Below are positions 1-8,029 of a stretch of 64,000 nt of DNA, piece by piece. The number at the start of each line of letters is the position of its first letter. The first letter of the stretch is position 1. The notes below the pieces were generated by a model, which saw only the letters and a list, made by a program, of their open reading frames with translations, did no database searches and was not told the origin of the DNA. The stretch is taken from positions 189,839 through 253,838 of the forward strand of contig NZ_NCSM01000007.1 in NCBI RefSeq assembly GCF_002224125.1, written 5' to 3'. The DNA is from Streptomyces sp. NBS 14/10 (GTDB lineage: Bacteria; Actinomycetota; Actinomycetes; Streptomycetales; Streptomycetaceae). Made by a program: the position numbers and the translations under genes.

Positions 1-2
1 GG

Positions 3-263
3 GCCGCGGCCGTATGGGGCGGGCCGGTCGGCCTGGTGTTCATCGACGGCGGGCACACCGACGAGCACGCGACCGCCGACTACGAGGGCTGGACCCCCCA
101 TCTGGCCCCCGGCGGGCTCCTGGTGATCCACGACGTGTTCCCCGACCCGGCCGACGGCGGCCAGGCCCCGTACCGCGTCTACCGCCGCGCGCTCGCCTCC
201 GGCGCCTTCGCCGAGCTGTCCGTGACCGGCTCGCTACGCGTCCTGCGCCGCACCGCCGCGTAA
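3..263 (+). CDS. Class I SAM-dependent methyltransferase, C-terminal part (cut by window edge)
   Basis: The reading frame is open from the left edge and stops with TAA at 261-263, so the start and the SAM-binding motif I are outside the window. The visible 86 residues contain a strand ending in LVFIDGGHTDEH, a middle strand in GGLLVIHDVFPD, and a terminal strand SLRVLRRTA. This order matches the C-terminal half of Rossmann-fold methyltransferases of the Methyltransf_24 type, where the FIDGxH segment follows motif II. The substrate cannot be told from this fragment. It is followed 86 bp later by an amidase gene on the same strand. Confidence 0.7.
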   Translation, partial: AAAVWGGPVGLVFIDGGHTDEHATADYEGWTPHLAPGGLLVIHDVFPDPADGGQAPYRVYRRALASGAFAELSVTGSLRVLRRTAA

Positions 264-349
264 CGCGCCCCGCTGATCCCCCTGCCCCAGCGCGACCGCC
301 CACCGGACCCGCCCGCGACCGCCACTGCCGCACGGCTACCATCGCCCGA

Positions 350-1261
350 GTGTCGAACGGAAGCTTTCGCCCAAGCCCCGGCCGCCGCAGCGGCAACCTG
401 GCGGTTGTGCTGACCGCCCTGGTGCCCGCCTGTCTCGCCGGATGGCTGATCTGGGATTCCATGGGCGACCCGAAGAGCGGCGGCGGCACCAGCTCCCTGC
501 CGACCGCCGACAGCACCTCGATCGCCCCGCCCGTGAGCGGTGGCCCGTCGAGCGGGACCACCAGTCATCCGAAGGACGACTCCGGCCGGCCGCTCACCGG
601 CAAGGTCGTGGTCATCGACCCCGGCCACAATCCACACAACCGCGATCACCCCTCCGCGATCGCCCGCAGTGTCGACATCGGTACGACGAAGAAGGAGTGC
701 GACACCACGGGCACGGCCACCAACTCCGGCTATTCCGAGGCGTCCTTCACCCTCGACGTCTCACGCCGTGTGCGCACCCTGCTCCAAGACCGGGGCGCCA
801 AGGTCGTCTTCACCCAGAACGGCGACCGGGCGTACGGGCCGTGCGTGGACGAGCGGGCGGAGATCGGCAACAAGGCGCACGCCGACGCGGCCGTCTCCGT
901 GCACGCGGACGGCGCGGCGGCCGGGCAGCGCGGCTTCCATGTCATCCTGCCCGGCTCCGTACGCGGCGGCAGGGCCGACACCTCGGCGATCACCGGCCCG
1001 TCCCACCGCCTCGGCACCCGGCTGGTCACGGAATTCAGCGAGGCGACCGGAGCGAAGCCCGCCAACTACATCGGCGACGGCACCGGTCTGAAGGTGCGCG
1101 ATGACCTCGGCGGACTCAACCTCTCGACGGTTCCGAAGGTGTTCATCGAGTGTGGCAATATGCGTGACTCGAAGGACGCCGCACAACTGACCGACGCGGC
1201 GTGGCGGGAGCGCGCCGCACGGGGGATCGCACAGGGCATTACGGACTTCTTGAACCGATAA
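350..1261 (+). CDS. N-acetylmuramoyl-L-alanine amidase (Amidase_3), membrane-anchored
   Basis: This 303-residue protein is predicted to cleave the amide bond between MurNAc and the stem peptide outside the membrane. I start it at GTG 350, because further upstream the frame is arginine-rich shadow of the methyltransferase gene. Residues 17-36 form one hydrophobic membrane segment, followed by a Ser/Thr/Pro/Gly linker to about residue 82. The Amidase_3 domain runs from 84 to the end. Zinc ligands fit His93 (IDPGH), Glu130 (YSEASF) and His185 (SVHAD), and the catalytic acid fits Glu267 (FIECGNM). The gene is monocistronic-looking, with 165 bp to the next start. Confidence 0.9.
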   Translation: MSNGSFRPSPGRRSGNLAVVLTALVPACLAGWLIWDSMGDPKSGGGTSSLPTADSTSIAPPVSGGPSSGTTSHPKDDSGRPLTGKVVVIDPGHNPHNRDHPSAIARSVDIGTTKKECDTTGTATNSGYSEASFTLDVSRRVRTLLQDRGAKVVFTQNGDRAYGPCVDERAEIGNKAHADAAVSVHADGAAAGQRGFHVILPGSVRGGRADTSAITGPSHRLGTRLVTEFSEATGAKPANYIGDGTGLKVRDDLGGLNLSTVPKVFIECGNMRDSKDAAQLTDAAWRERAARGIAQGITDFLNR

Positions 1262-1426
1262 CGCAACAACTCCCCGAACAGCAGGTCACGACCGGGACAC
1301 CGATCGGACACCCCTGCTCTTCGGCGAGAGATTCACCCGTACGATGGGGCACCACCCCCGACGCCTTCGCGCCACGCGCGCGGCGATTGCCGTCCGTACC
1401 GACGAAACCAACAAAGGACCCCTACG

Positions 1427-2254
1427 TTGAACATCCGCTCCCTCACTCGAGGCGACGGCGTGGTGATCGGAGCAGCGGTGTTGCTGTTCATCGCCTCGTT
1501 CCTCGACTTCTACTCCGTCGACGGCTGCGGCTCGTACTGTGACAAGGTCGACATGCCGAACGCGTGGGACACGGACAAGCTCGGCATCATCCTGCCGTCG
1601 GTGTTCCTGGCCGGTCTGATCGGTGCGGGGCTTGTCATCGCCGGTCGCTTCCAGCCCGAGAGCCGCAAGATCAGCGGGCTCACCCTCGGACAGTGGGGCA
1701 ACGGCCTCGCCGTGGGCGCCGCCTGGGCCTCGCTCTGGACGCTGTTCCTCACGCCTGACGGCATGAGCATGGCCGTTGGCGCGATCCTCTCCCTGCTGGC
1801 CAGCCTCGCCCTCGCGGCGGGCGTCATCCTGACCCCGCGCCTCCCCGCCCTGCAGGCCCCGCTCGCGGGCGCCGGCGGTCCGGCCGCGGTGCCCCCGTAC
1901 GGCGCCGCCCCGCAGCCCGGTTACGGCTACCCGGGCCCGGGTGGCGCGCAGCCCGGCGCCCCGGCTCCGTACGGTGCCCAGCCCGGTCAGCCCGCCCCGC
2001 CGTTCGGCGCCCAGCCGGGCGCGGGTCAGCCGACCCCGCCGCCGGCCGCCGGCTCGGACTTCGCTCCGTTCTGGTTCGCGGTGCCGGTGGCCCGCCCGCT
2101 GTACGCGGAGGACGGCTCCTCGTCGACCATCGCCGAGCTGGCCCCCGGCACCTGGTACCTCGCGGTGGAGCAGCGCGGTCAGGCGCTGGTCGCCCAGACG
2201 CAGGACGGCCGTCGTGGCGTGCTGCAGGACACCACGGGGATCCAGCGCGGCTGA
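1427..2254 (+). CDS. Four-helix membrane protein with Pro/Gly-rich linker and C-terminal domain
   Basis: No function is recognised. The TTG start at 1427 is supported by AAAGGA at 1412-1417. The 275-residue product has four hydrophobic segments (about residues 11-28, 50-70, 92-108 and 114-137). A linker rich in PYGAQPG-type repeats follows (about 145-205), resembling DUF5336-like actinobacterial membrane proteins. The last 65 residues form a small hydrophilic domain (FWFAVPVARPLYAEDGS...). A strong hairpin 50 bp after the stop suggests that transcription ends there. The linker is of the type seen in actinobacterial proteins that interact at the membrane surface, which is only an analogy. Confidence 0.75.
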   Translation: MNIRSLTRGDGVVIGAAVLLFIASFLDFYSVDGCGSYCDKVDMPNAWDTDKLGIILPSVFLAGLIGAGLVIAGRFQPESRKISGLTLGQWGNGLAVGAAWASLWTLFLTPDGMSMAVGAILSLLASLALAAGVILTPRLPALQAPLAGAGGPAAVPPYGAAPQPGYGYPGPGGAQPGAPAPYGAQPGQPAPPFGAQPGAGQPTPPPAAGSDFAPFWFAVPVARPLYAEDGSSSTIAELAPGTWYLAVEQRGQALVAQTQDGRRGVLQDTTGIQRG

Positions 2255-2305
2255 CACCGCTGGCGCGAGCCATACGCTCAACCCCGGCTCGCTGATCACC
2301 ACGAC

Positions 2306-2341
2306 AACGGCTCCCCGCCCGATCAAGGGCGAGGGGCCGTT
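2306..2341 (+). terminator. Rho-independent-type hairpin after the membrane protein gene
   Basis: Arms at 2306-2320 and 2327-2341 pair over 15 positions with two mismatches around a 6-nt loop (GATCAA). It lies 51 bp after the stop at 2254. No U-tract follows, as is usual for streptomycete terminators. Confidence 0.6.
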
Positions 2342-2392
2342 GCCATTCCCGGGCGCCGTTACCGTCCCTGGGCGCCGTTGCCATTCCCGGGT
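2336..2392. repeat. 19-bp tandem repeat, three copies
   Basis: Three consecutive 19-bp units lie at 2336-2354, 2355-2373 and 2374-2392. Units 1 and 3 read GCCGTTGCCATTCCCGGG plus one base; the middle unit differs at several positions. The first unit overlaps the right arm of the upstream hairpin, so the minisatellite may have grown from it. Confidence 0.85.
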
Positions 2393-2469
2393 CCGGCCCG
2401 TACAGTCGTCCGCCGCACCACCACCTGACACACCGTCAGCCATCATGCGATACGGGACGGAGGGACGCC

Positions 2470-3480
2470 ATGCGGCTCGGACTGGCGCTCGGTTACTGGG
2501 GCCGCGGCCCCGACCCCCGCCATCTGGAACTCGCCCGGCAGGCCGAGCGGTTCGGCTATCACTCCGTATGGACGGCCGAGTCCTGGGGTTCGGACGTCTT
2601 CACCCCTCTCACCTGGATCGCCGCCCACACCACCCGGGTCAAGCTGGGCACGGCCATCGCGCAGATGGCCGCCCGCACCCCCACCGCCACCGCGATGCAC
2701 GCCCTCACCCTCGACCACCTCTCCGGCGGCCGGATGATGCTCGGCCTCGGGCTGTCGGGGCCCCAGGTCGTCGAGGGCTGGTACGGGCGGCCGTTCCCGA
2801 AGAGCCCGCTGACCGCCACCCGCGAGTACGTGGAGGTCATCCGCCAGGTGCTGCGCCGCCAGGCCCCGGTGCGGCTGGACGGGCGCTTCCATCCGCACCC
2901 GTACGGCGGGCCGGACGCCACCGGGCTCGGCAAACCGCTCAAGCCGATCGTCCATCCGCTCCGGCCCGACCTGCCCGTACTCCTCGGCGCGGAAGGCCCC
3001 AAGAACATCGCGCAGACGGTGCGGATCGCGGACGGCTGGCTGCCGCTGTACTGGTCGCCGGGGCGCACGGAGCTGTACGAGGCGGCGCTCGCCGACGCGC
3101 CCGAGGGGTTCATGGTGGCACCCATGGCCCAGGCCCGGGTCTGTACGGACGTCGCCGAGGGGCTGCTGCCGGTCAAGGCGATGCTCGGCTTCTACATCGG
3201 CGGCATGGGCCATGCGGCCCGTAACTTCCACGCCGATCTGATGGGGCGCATGGGCTACGAGGCGGAGGCGCGCCGGGTCCAGGAGCTCTTCCTCGCGGGC
3301 CGCCGCGCGGAGGCGGTCCAGGCGGTGCCGGATGCCTTCGCGGACGAGATCTCGCTGGTCGGGCCGCGCGAGCGGATCGCCGAGCGGCTGGAGCTGTGGC
3401 GCAAGGGCCCGGTGACCGACCTGCTGGTGACCGCGCCCGACCCGGAGACGCTACGGACGCTGGCCGATCTCAACAGCTGA
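2470..3480 (+). CDS. LLM-class F420-dependent oxidoreductase
   Basis: This 336-residue protein belongs to the luciferase-like monooxygenase superfamily. It begins with the family's first beta strand (MRLGLALGYWG), then shows FGYHSVWTAESWGSD, the VKLGTAIAQMAARTP strand and the DHLSGGRMMLGLGLSGPQVVEGWYG signature typical of the F420-dependent branch. Members reduce or oxidise substrates with coenzyme F420 in the cytoplasm; the substrate here is unknown. The ATG start is preceded by GGACGGAGGGACGCC. The gene stands alone between a 19-bp repeat and the convergent terpene-cyclase-fold gene. No KstR-type box is visible upstream, although LLM enzymes do occur in KstR regulons elsewhere. Confidence 0.85.
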   Translation: MRLGLALGYWGRGPDPRHLELARQAERFGYHSVWTAESWGSDVFTPLTWIAAHTTRVKLGTAIAQMAARTPTATAMHALTLDHLSGGRMMLGLGLSGPQVVEGWYGRPFPKSPLTATREYVEVIRQVLRRQAPVRLDGRFHPHPYGGPDATGLGKPLKPIVHPLRPDLPVLLGAEGPKNIAQTVRIADGWLPLYWSPGRTELYEAALADAPEGFMVAPMAQARVCTDVAEGLLPVKAMLGFYIGGMGHAARNFHADLMGRMGYEAEARRVQELFLAGRRAEAVQAVPDAFADEISLVGPRERIAERLELWRKGPVTDLLVTAPDPETLRTLADLNS

Positions 3481-3538
3481 GGCCCGCAGCGCCGCTCCAC
3501 GCAGCGCGAGAGGTACGGCCCAACCCTCAAGCCACCGA

Positions 3539-4639
3539 CTACGCGCAGCAGTCCGAGTCCAGCCCGCGCGGCAGCCGCTCCCCGCCGAAGACCGACATGG
3601 TCGCCTCGTCCCCGCCGAGCACCGCCACCGCCAGCAGCAGCGAGCCCGCGGTCCAGGTGGTGCGCTCCTCCGGCCAGACCGCGTCGTCCTCGAAGACGTA
3701 GCCCGTCCAGTACATCCCGTCCTCCTCCGCGCGCAGCGGGGACTGGATCCAGCGCAGTATCTCCACCGCCCGGTCGGACTCCCCCATCGCCCAGAGCGCT
3801 AGGGCGAGTTCACAGCTCTCGCCGCCGGTGATCCAGGGGTTGGTGGACAGGCAGCGCACGCCCAGGCCGGGGACGACGAAGCGGTCCCAGTCCGCCTCGA
3901 CGCGCTCCTTGGCCGCGGCGCCGGTGAGGGCCCCGCCGAGCACCGGGTAGTACCAGTCCATCGAGTAGTGGTCCTTGTTGAGGAACCGCTCGGGGTGGTG
4001 GCGGATGGCGTGCCCCAGCAGCCCGGCCGACAGCTCCCAGTCCGGCTGGGGCTCCTCGCGGTGCTCCGCGATGGCCAGGGCGCAGCGCAGCGCCTGGTAG
4101 ACGGAGGAGGAGCCGGTGAGCAGGGCGTCGGTGAGCGCGGTGCCGTCGGCCTCGCGCCGCCAGCCGATCTGTCCGCCGGGCTGCTGGAGGCCGAGGACGA
4201 ATTCGACGGCGGCGTAGACGGTCGGCCAGAAGCGGTCCAGGAAGGCGTCGTCGCCGGTGGACAGGTAGTGGTGCCAGACGCCGACGGCGACGTACGCGCA
4301 GAAGTTGGACTCCCGGCCGGGGTCGGTGGGGTGCGCGGTGTCGACCCCGCTCGCGGTGTCGGGGTAGGCGGCGCACCAGGAGCCGTCGGGGTTCTGGTGG
4401 CGGGCCAGCCACTCGTACGCGGCCTCGGCGCGCTCCCGCTCGCCCGCCGCGTCCAGCGCCATCGCGGCCTCGATGTGGTCCCAGGGGTCGAGGTGGTGGC
4501 CGCGGAACCACGGGATGGCTCCGTCGTCGCGCTGTACGGCGGCGATGCCCGCCACCGTCCGCGTGGCCTGTTCCGCGGTCAACACGCCGGGCAGGACGAG
4601 GCGTTCGGTGCGGCCGGGCCCGGGGCCGAAGGCCGTCAC
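3539..4639 (-). CDS. Prenyltransferase/squalene-cyclase-repeat (alpha6/alpha6 barrel) protein
   Basis: I place the start at GTG 4639, whose first bases form a GTGA overlap with the stop of the upstream methyltransferase; the longer frame is shadow of that gene. The 366-residue product has repeated barrel helices with motifs such as WLARHQNPDGSWCAAY and LGLQQPGGQIGW, characteristic of the terpenoid cyclase/glycosidase toroid fold. No DxDD cyclase motif and no signal peptide are seen. It could act on a glycan or lipid-linked glycan rather than cyclise a terpene. It is the last gene of a three-gene operon with a GT4 glycosyltransferase and a methyltransferase. It ends convergently with the LLM gene. 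Confidence 0.75.
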   Translation of the reverse strand: MTAFGPGPGRTERLVLPGVLTAEQATRTVAGIAAVQRDDGAIPWFRGHHLDPWDHIEAAMALDAAGERERAEAAYEWLARHQNPDGSWCAAYPDTASGVDTAHPTDPGRESNFCAYVAVGVWHHYLSTGDDAFLDRFWPTVYAAVEFVLGLQQPGGQIGWRREADGTALTDALLTGSSSVYQALRCALAIAEHREEPQPDWELSAGLLGHAIRHHPERFLNKDHYSMDWYYPVLGGALTGAAAKERVEADWDRFVVPGLGVRCLSTNPWITGGESCELALALWAMGESDRAVEILRWIQSPLRAEEDGMYWTGYVFEDDAVWPEERTTWTAGSLLLAVAVLGGDEATMSVFGGERLPRGLDSDCCA

Positions 4640-5388
4640 GCCTCCCCCTGGAAGTCCTGGGAGCCCCGTGCGGGGGTGTGCGGCTTGGTCGCGTACGCCA
4701 CGAAGCTCTTGCCGATGACCGGGTTGAGGGCCCGTTCGGCGACCCGGGTGGCCAGCGGCTTCTTCATGATGTCCCACACCAGCAGCTTGTGGTACGCCCG
4801 GACGGGCAGGGCCTTGTCGTTGTCCACCCCGAAGGCGCACTTGAGCCACCAGTAGGGGCTGTGCAGCGCGTGGGCGTGGTGGGTGCCGTACGGGCGCAGG
4901 CCGGCCTCGCGCATCTTGGCGAGGAGTTCATCGGCGCGGTAGATGCGGATATGGCCGCCCTCGACCTCGTGGTACGCGTCGGACAGCGTCCAGCAGACCT
5001 TCTCAGGACCGTAGCGCGGCACGGTGACCGCGATCCGGCCGCCGGGGCGCAGCACCCGCACCATCTCGGCCAGCACGCCCTTGTCGTCGGGGATGTGCTC
5101 CATCACCTCGGAGATGATGACGACGTCGAAGCTGTCGTCGGGGAAGGGCAGCGCCAGTGCGTCGCCCTCCATGGCGGTGGCCGTCGCGCCCGCGGGGGCC
5201 TCGCCCGCCTCCTTCATGGCGGCGAACCACTTGGCGACTTCCCGTATCTCCTCGCCATTGCGGTCGAGGGCGACGACCTGCGCGCCGCGCCGGTAACACT
5301 CGAAGGCGTGCCGGCCGGCGCCGCAGCCCAGGTCGAGGACGCGATCGCCAGGGGCGAGCGGGAAGCGGGAGAAATCGACGGTCAGCAC
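4636..5388 (-). CDS. Class I SAM-dependent methyltransferase (Methyltransf_11 type)
   Basis: This 250-residue protein has a clear SAM-binding core: motif I VLDLGCGAGRHAF near residue 20, acidic residue at the end of strand 2 (VVALDRNGEE), then EGDALALPFPDDSFDVVI and EVMEHIPDDKGVLAEMVRVLRPGG. It should methylate a small molecule or lipid intermediate. The stop overlaps the start of the cyclase-fold gene by GTGA, so the two are probably translationally coupled. The upstream glycosyltransferase gene ends 109 bp away. The substrate is unknown; operon context suggests a glycosylated lipid or polyprenoid. Confidence 0.85.
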   Translation of the reverse strand: MLTVDFSRFPLAPGDRVLDLGCGAGRHAFECYRRGAQVVALDRNGEEIREVAKWFAAMKEAGEAPAGATATAMEGDALALPFPDDSFDVVIISEVMEHIPDDKGVLAEMVRVLRPGGRIAVTVPRYGPEKVCWTLSDAYHEVEGGHIRIYRADELLAKMREAGLRPYGTHHAHALHSPYWWLKCAFGVDNDKALPVRAYHKLLVWDIMKKPLATRVAERALNPVIGKSFVAYATKPHTPARGSQDFQGEA

Positions 5389-5497
5389 GGTGATCTGCCT
5401 TCTGATCAGGGGGGTCCGGCGGGTCGGCGTACGGGGCGGGGCTGGGCGAGACGGGACGGGAGGGGGCCGGCCGCGAGGCCGCGCGGGGGAAGGGTGG

Positions 5498-6880
5498 TCA
5501 GACGGGGCGGCGGGCGGCGCCGCGGGCGGCGGGCCCAGGGCGGCGGGTTCCGGCCCGGGCCGCGATGGCCTCGCGGTAGCGCTCCACCGTGCCGATGGCG
5601 GCCCGCTCCCAGGTGAAGTGCGTCAGGACCCGCTCACGGCCCGCCGCGCCCAGCTTCCGGCGCAGCTCCGCGTCGTCCAGGAGCCGGGTGAGCGCGGCGG
5701 CGAGCGCGCCCGCGTCGCCGGGCGGCACCGCGAGGCAGGTCTCGCCGTCGGATCCCGCGACCTCGGGGATGGCGCCGCCGGTGGTGGCGACCAGCGGGGT
5801 GCCGGTGGCCATGGCCTCGGCGGCGGGCAGCGAGAACCCCTCGTACAGCGAGGGCACACAGGCGATCTGCGCGCCGCGCACCAGGTCGACGAGTTCGGCG
5901 TCGCTGATGCCCTTGACGAAGTCGACGGCGCCTTCGAGCCCGTACCGGTTCATGGCCTCGGCCACCGGACCGGTCTCGGGGCGTTTGCCGACGACGACCA
6001 GATGCGCGTCGGGGTTCTCGGTGCGGACCTTCGCCAGCGCCTCCACGAGGTGGACCAGGCCCTTGAGCGGTACGTCGGCGCTGGAGGTGGTGACGATCCG
6101 GCCGGGCACCTCGGGCACGGCGGGGTCCGGGGAGAACAGCCCGGTGTCCGCGCCTATGTGCACCACGTGCACCCGGCCCGGGCGCACCCCGAGGTGGTCG
6201 ACGATCTCCCGGCGGGAGGAGCCGGAGACGGTGAGCACGGAGGGCAGCCGCCGGGCCACCCGCTTCTGCATCCGGGTGAAGCCGTACCAGCGGCGCACCG
6301 AGGCGCGGCGCTTCCAGTCGGGCGCGGCGTCCAGCTCCAGCTGCCGGTCGACGGTGATGGGGTGGTGGATGGTGGTGACCAGCGGGAAGCCGACGCGGTC
6401 CAGGTCCAGCAGGCCGTAGCCGAGGGTCTGGTTGTCGTGGACGACGTCGAACTCACCGCGCCGGGCGGCCAGATGGCGGCGGGCGCGCAGGCTGAAGGTC
6501 AGCGGCTCGGGGAAGCCGCCGGTCCACATCGTGGCGACCTCCAGGCCGTCGATCCAGTCGCGGAACTCCTCGCGCCGGGGCGTACGGAAGGGGTCGGGCT
6601 GCCGGTAGAGGTCGAGGCTGGGCAGCTCGGTGAGGGTGACGCCCTCCTCGTCGTCGAGGACCGGGTACGGCTGGGAGCCGATGACCTCCACGGTGTGGCC
6701 GAGCCGGGCGAGTTCGCGGGAGAGGTGGCGTACGTAGACGCCCTGGCCCCCGCAGAACGGATTCCCCTTGTAGGTGAGCAGCGCGATCCGCAGCGGTCGG
6801 TCCGGATCCCTGTCGACGGTGGCTGGAGGCGGGTCGGGCAGCGGTTCGGTCCCGGTCTTCTGCGCGGCCTCAGCGGTCAC
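5498..6880 (-). CDS. GT4-family glycosyltransferase
   Basis: The 460-residue protein has the GT-B fold of family 4. The N-terminal domain begins at about residue 30 (RIALLTYKGNPFCGGQGVYV) with the glycine-rich loop that contacts the donor phosphate. The C-terminal domain holds the E-x7-E signature (PSLYEGFSLPAAEAMATG) near residue 345. It should transfer a sugar from a nucleotide donor in the cytoplasm; donor and acceptor are unknown. It is the first gene of the minus-strand operon with the methyltransferase and cyclase-fold protein. A KstR-type box sits 53 bp upstream of its start, so it is likely controlled by the divergent TetR gene. Confidence 0.85.
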   Translation of the reverse strand: MTAEAAQKTGTEPLPDPPPATVDRDPDRPLRIALLTYKGNPFCGGQGVYVRHLSRELARLGHTVEVIGSQPYPVLDDEEGVTLTELPSLDLYRQPDPFRTPRREEFRDWIDGLEVATMWTGGFPEPLTFSLRARRHLAARRGEFDVVHDNQTLGYGLLDLDRVGFPLVTTIHHPITVDRQLELDAAPDWKRRASVRRWYGFTRMQKRVARRLPSVLTVSGSSRREIVDHLGVRPGRVHVVHIGADTGLFSPDPAVPEVPGRIVTTSSADVPLKGLVHLVEALAKVRTENPDAHLVVVGKRPETGPVAEAMNRYGLEGAVDFVKGISDAELVDLVRGAQIACVPSLYEGFSLPAAEAMATGTPLVATTGGAIPEVAGSDGETCLAVPPGDAGALAAALTRLLDDAELRRKLGAAGRERVLTHFTWERAAIGTVERYREAIAARAGTRRPGPAARGAARRPV

Positions 6881-6932
6881 TCGCGCCCCCTCCTAGGTGC
6901 AACTCAGCGGGAGCGTAACCGCTCGCGTTTAT

Positions 6933-6948
6933 CTAGAACAAGTTTCAC
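6933..6948. promoter_or_regulatory. KstR-type operator proximal to the GT4 operon
   Basis: The site CTAGAACAAGTTTCAC fits the published mycobacterial KstR core TnnAACnnGTTnnA exactly (TAGAACAAGTTTCA). It lies 53 bp upstream of the glycosyltransferase start. Confidence 0.7.
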
Positions 6949-7148
6949 TATCGGATCGCCCGAGAAGTCCTGAAGATACCTGGTCAGGACATCGGCACCG
7001 CGGCCGGGACGGGTGATCCGCACCACTGCGGGCGCAGGTCGGAAGGTTCGGGCGGCGCGCGGTCGGCCGCCCCGGATACTCGCCAGTAGGGCCGCCACCT
7101 GTCTCAACTGCGCAAACGCCGGTGTGGTGGGCGAGCCACCGCGCTAAT

Positions 7149-7164
7149 CTAGAACGAGTTTCAG
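7149..7164. promoter_or_regulatory. KstR-type operator proximal to the kstR-like gene
   Basis: The site CTAGAACGAGTTTCAG fits TnnAACnnGTTnnA exactly and differs from the 6933 box at two positions only. It lies 28 bp upstream of the regulator's ATG, as expected for autoregulation. Confidence 0.75.
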
Positions 7165-7191
7165 TGGCTGTACCGCACCGAAGTGAGACAG

Positions 7192-7836
7192 ATGACCGCA
7201 GAAGCCAAGCCGGCCTCCCTGCAGCTGACCGAGCGGCAGGAGGCGCGCCGTCGGCGGATCCTGCACGCCAGCGCCCGACTGGCCAGCCGCGGCGGCTTCG
7301 ACGCGGTGCAGATGCGCGAGGTCGCCGAGAACTCGGGCGTGGCCCTCGGCACCCTCTACCGCTACTTCCCCTCCAAGGTCCATCTGCTGGTGGCCACCAT
7401 GCAGGACCAGCTGCAACACATGCACGAGGCGCTGCGCAAACGCCCCCCGACCGAGGAGGAGCCGACCGCCCGGGTCGCCCAGACCCTGATGCGCGCCTTC
7501 CGGGCGCTGCAGCGCGAGCCCCATCTGGCGGACGCGATGGTCCGGGCGCTGACCTTCGCCGACCGCTCGGTCAGCCCGGAGGTGGACACCGTCTCCCGGC
7601 TCACCACCGCGATCATCCTCGACGCGATGGGTCTTGACGGGCCGCCGACGCCCGAGCAGCTGTCCGCGGTGCGGGTCATCGAGCACACCTGGCACTCGGC
7701 GCTGATCACCTGGCTGTCGGGGCGCGCCTCCATCGCCCAGGTGAAGATCGACATCGAGACGGTCTGCCGCCTCATCGACCTGACCGCCCCACACCGGGCG
7801 GAAGGTGCCGAGGGCGCGAGGGTGCCGAGGGCGTAA
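7192..7836 (+). CDS. kstR: TetR-family regulator, KstR-like
   Basis: The 214-residue protein has an N-terminal TetR helix-turn-helix (RRRRILHASARLASRGGFDAV, then VALGTLYRYFPSKVHLL) and a ligand-binding domain. From memory, the order RILxAxxxLASRGGxDAVQMRxVAE and LYRYFPSKVHLLV closely follows mycobacterial KstR, which represses cholesterol catabolism genes and is released by steroid-CoA ligands. I use ATG 7192; an in-frame GTG at 7183 is possible. Upstream boxes match the KstR core, supporting autoregulation and control of the divergent GT4 operon. The stop codon lies inside a 17-bp tandem repeat. Assignment as the orthologue is inference; a paralogous TetR with similar DNA specificity is the alternative. 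Confidence 0.8.
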   Translation: MTAEAKPASLQLTERQEARRRRILHASARLASRGGFDAVQMREVAENSGVALGTLYRYFPSKVHLLVATMQDQLQHMHEALRKRPPTEEEPTARVAQTLMRAFRALQREPHLADAMVRALTFADRSVSPEVDTVSRLTTAIILDAMGLDGPPTPEQLSAVRVIEHTWHSALITWLSGRASIAQVKIDIETVCRLIDLTAPHRAEGAEGARVPRA

Positions 7837-7851
7837 AGGTGCCGAGGGTGT
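7801..7851. repeat. 17-bp tandem repeat across the kstR-like stop codon
   Basis: Three units of 17 bp lie at 7801-7817, 7818-7834 and 7835-7851, sharing the core GGTGCCGAGGGYG. The TAA stop (7834-7836) lies at the junction of units 2 and 3. Confidence 0.85.
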
Positions 7852-8029
7852 AAACGGCGCGCCGGGGGCGCAGGCGGCGCGCGCAAGGGCGGAAAAGCTT
7901 GAATGAGCTCTTTTGCGCGCCTGTGCGCCCCCCATTGGCTCAATACGCGCGTTCATGACAGGGGCAACCCCGGTATTCATCAACGATGCCCGGAACCGGG
8001 CGAACCGCACGGGGTTGGAGGGACAGCAC

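Larger units (their letters stand above)
6881..7191. promoter_or_regulatory. Divergent promoter region between GT4 operon and kstR-like gene
   Basis: This 311-bp stretch has no supported gene. It contains two near-identical KstR-type boxes, one near each end. The 67-residue frame inside it on the minus strand (6904-7107) has no convincing start site and spans one of the boxes, so I treat the region as regulatory. Confidence 0.7.

Noticed and set aside
2393..2469. KstR-type box before the LLM oxidoreductase gene
   Set aside because: LLM enzymes can be KstR-controlled elsewhere, so I looked, but no AAC-n2-GTT element is present in this interval.
6904..7107. A 67-residue minus-strand frame between the GT4 operon and the kstR-like gene
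   Set aside because: No ribosome site, start at a weak codon, and it covers a KstR-type operator; more likely regulatory DNA.
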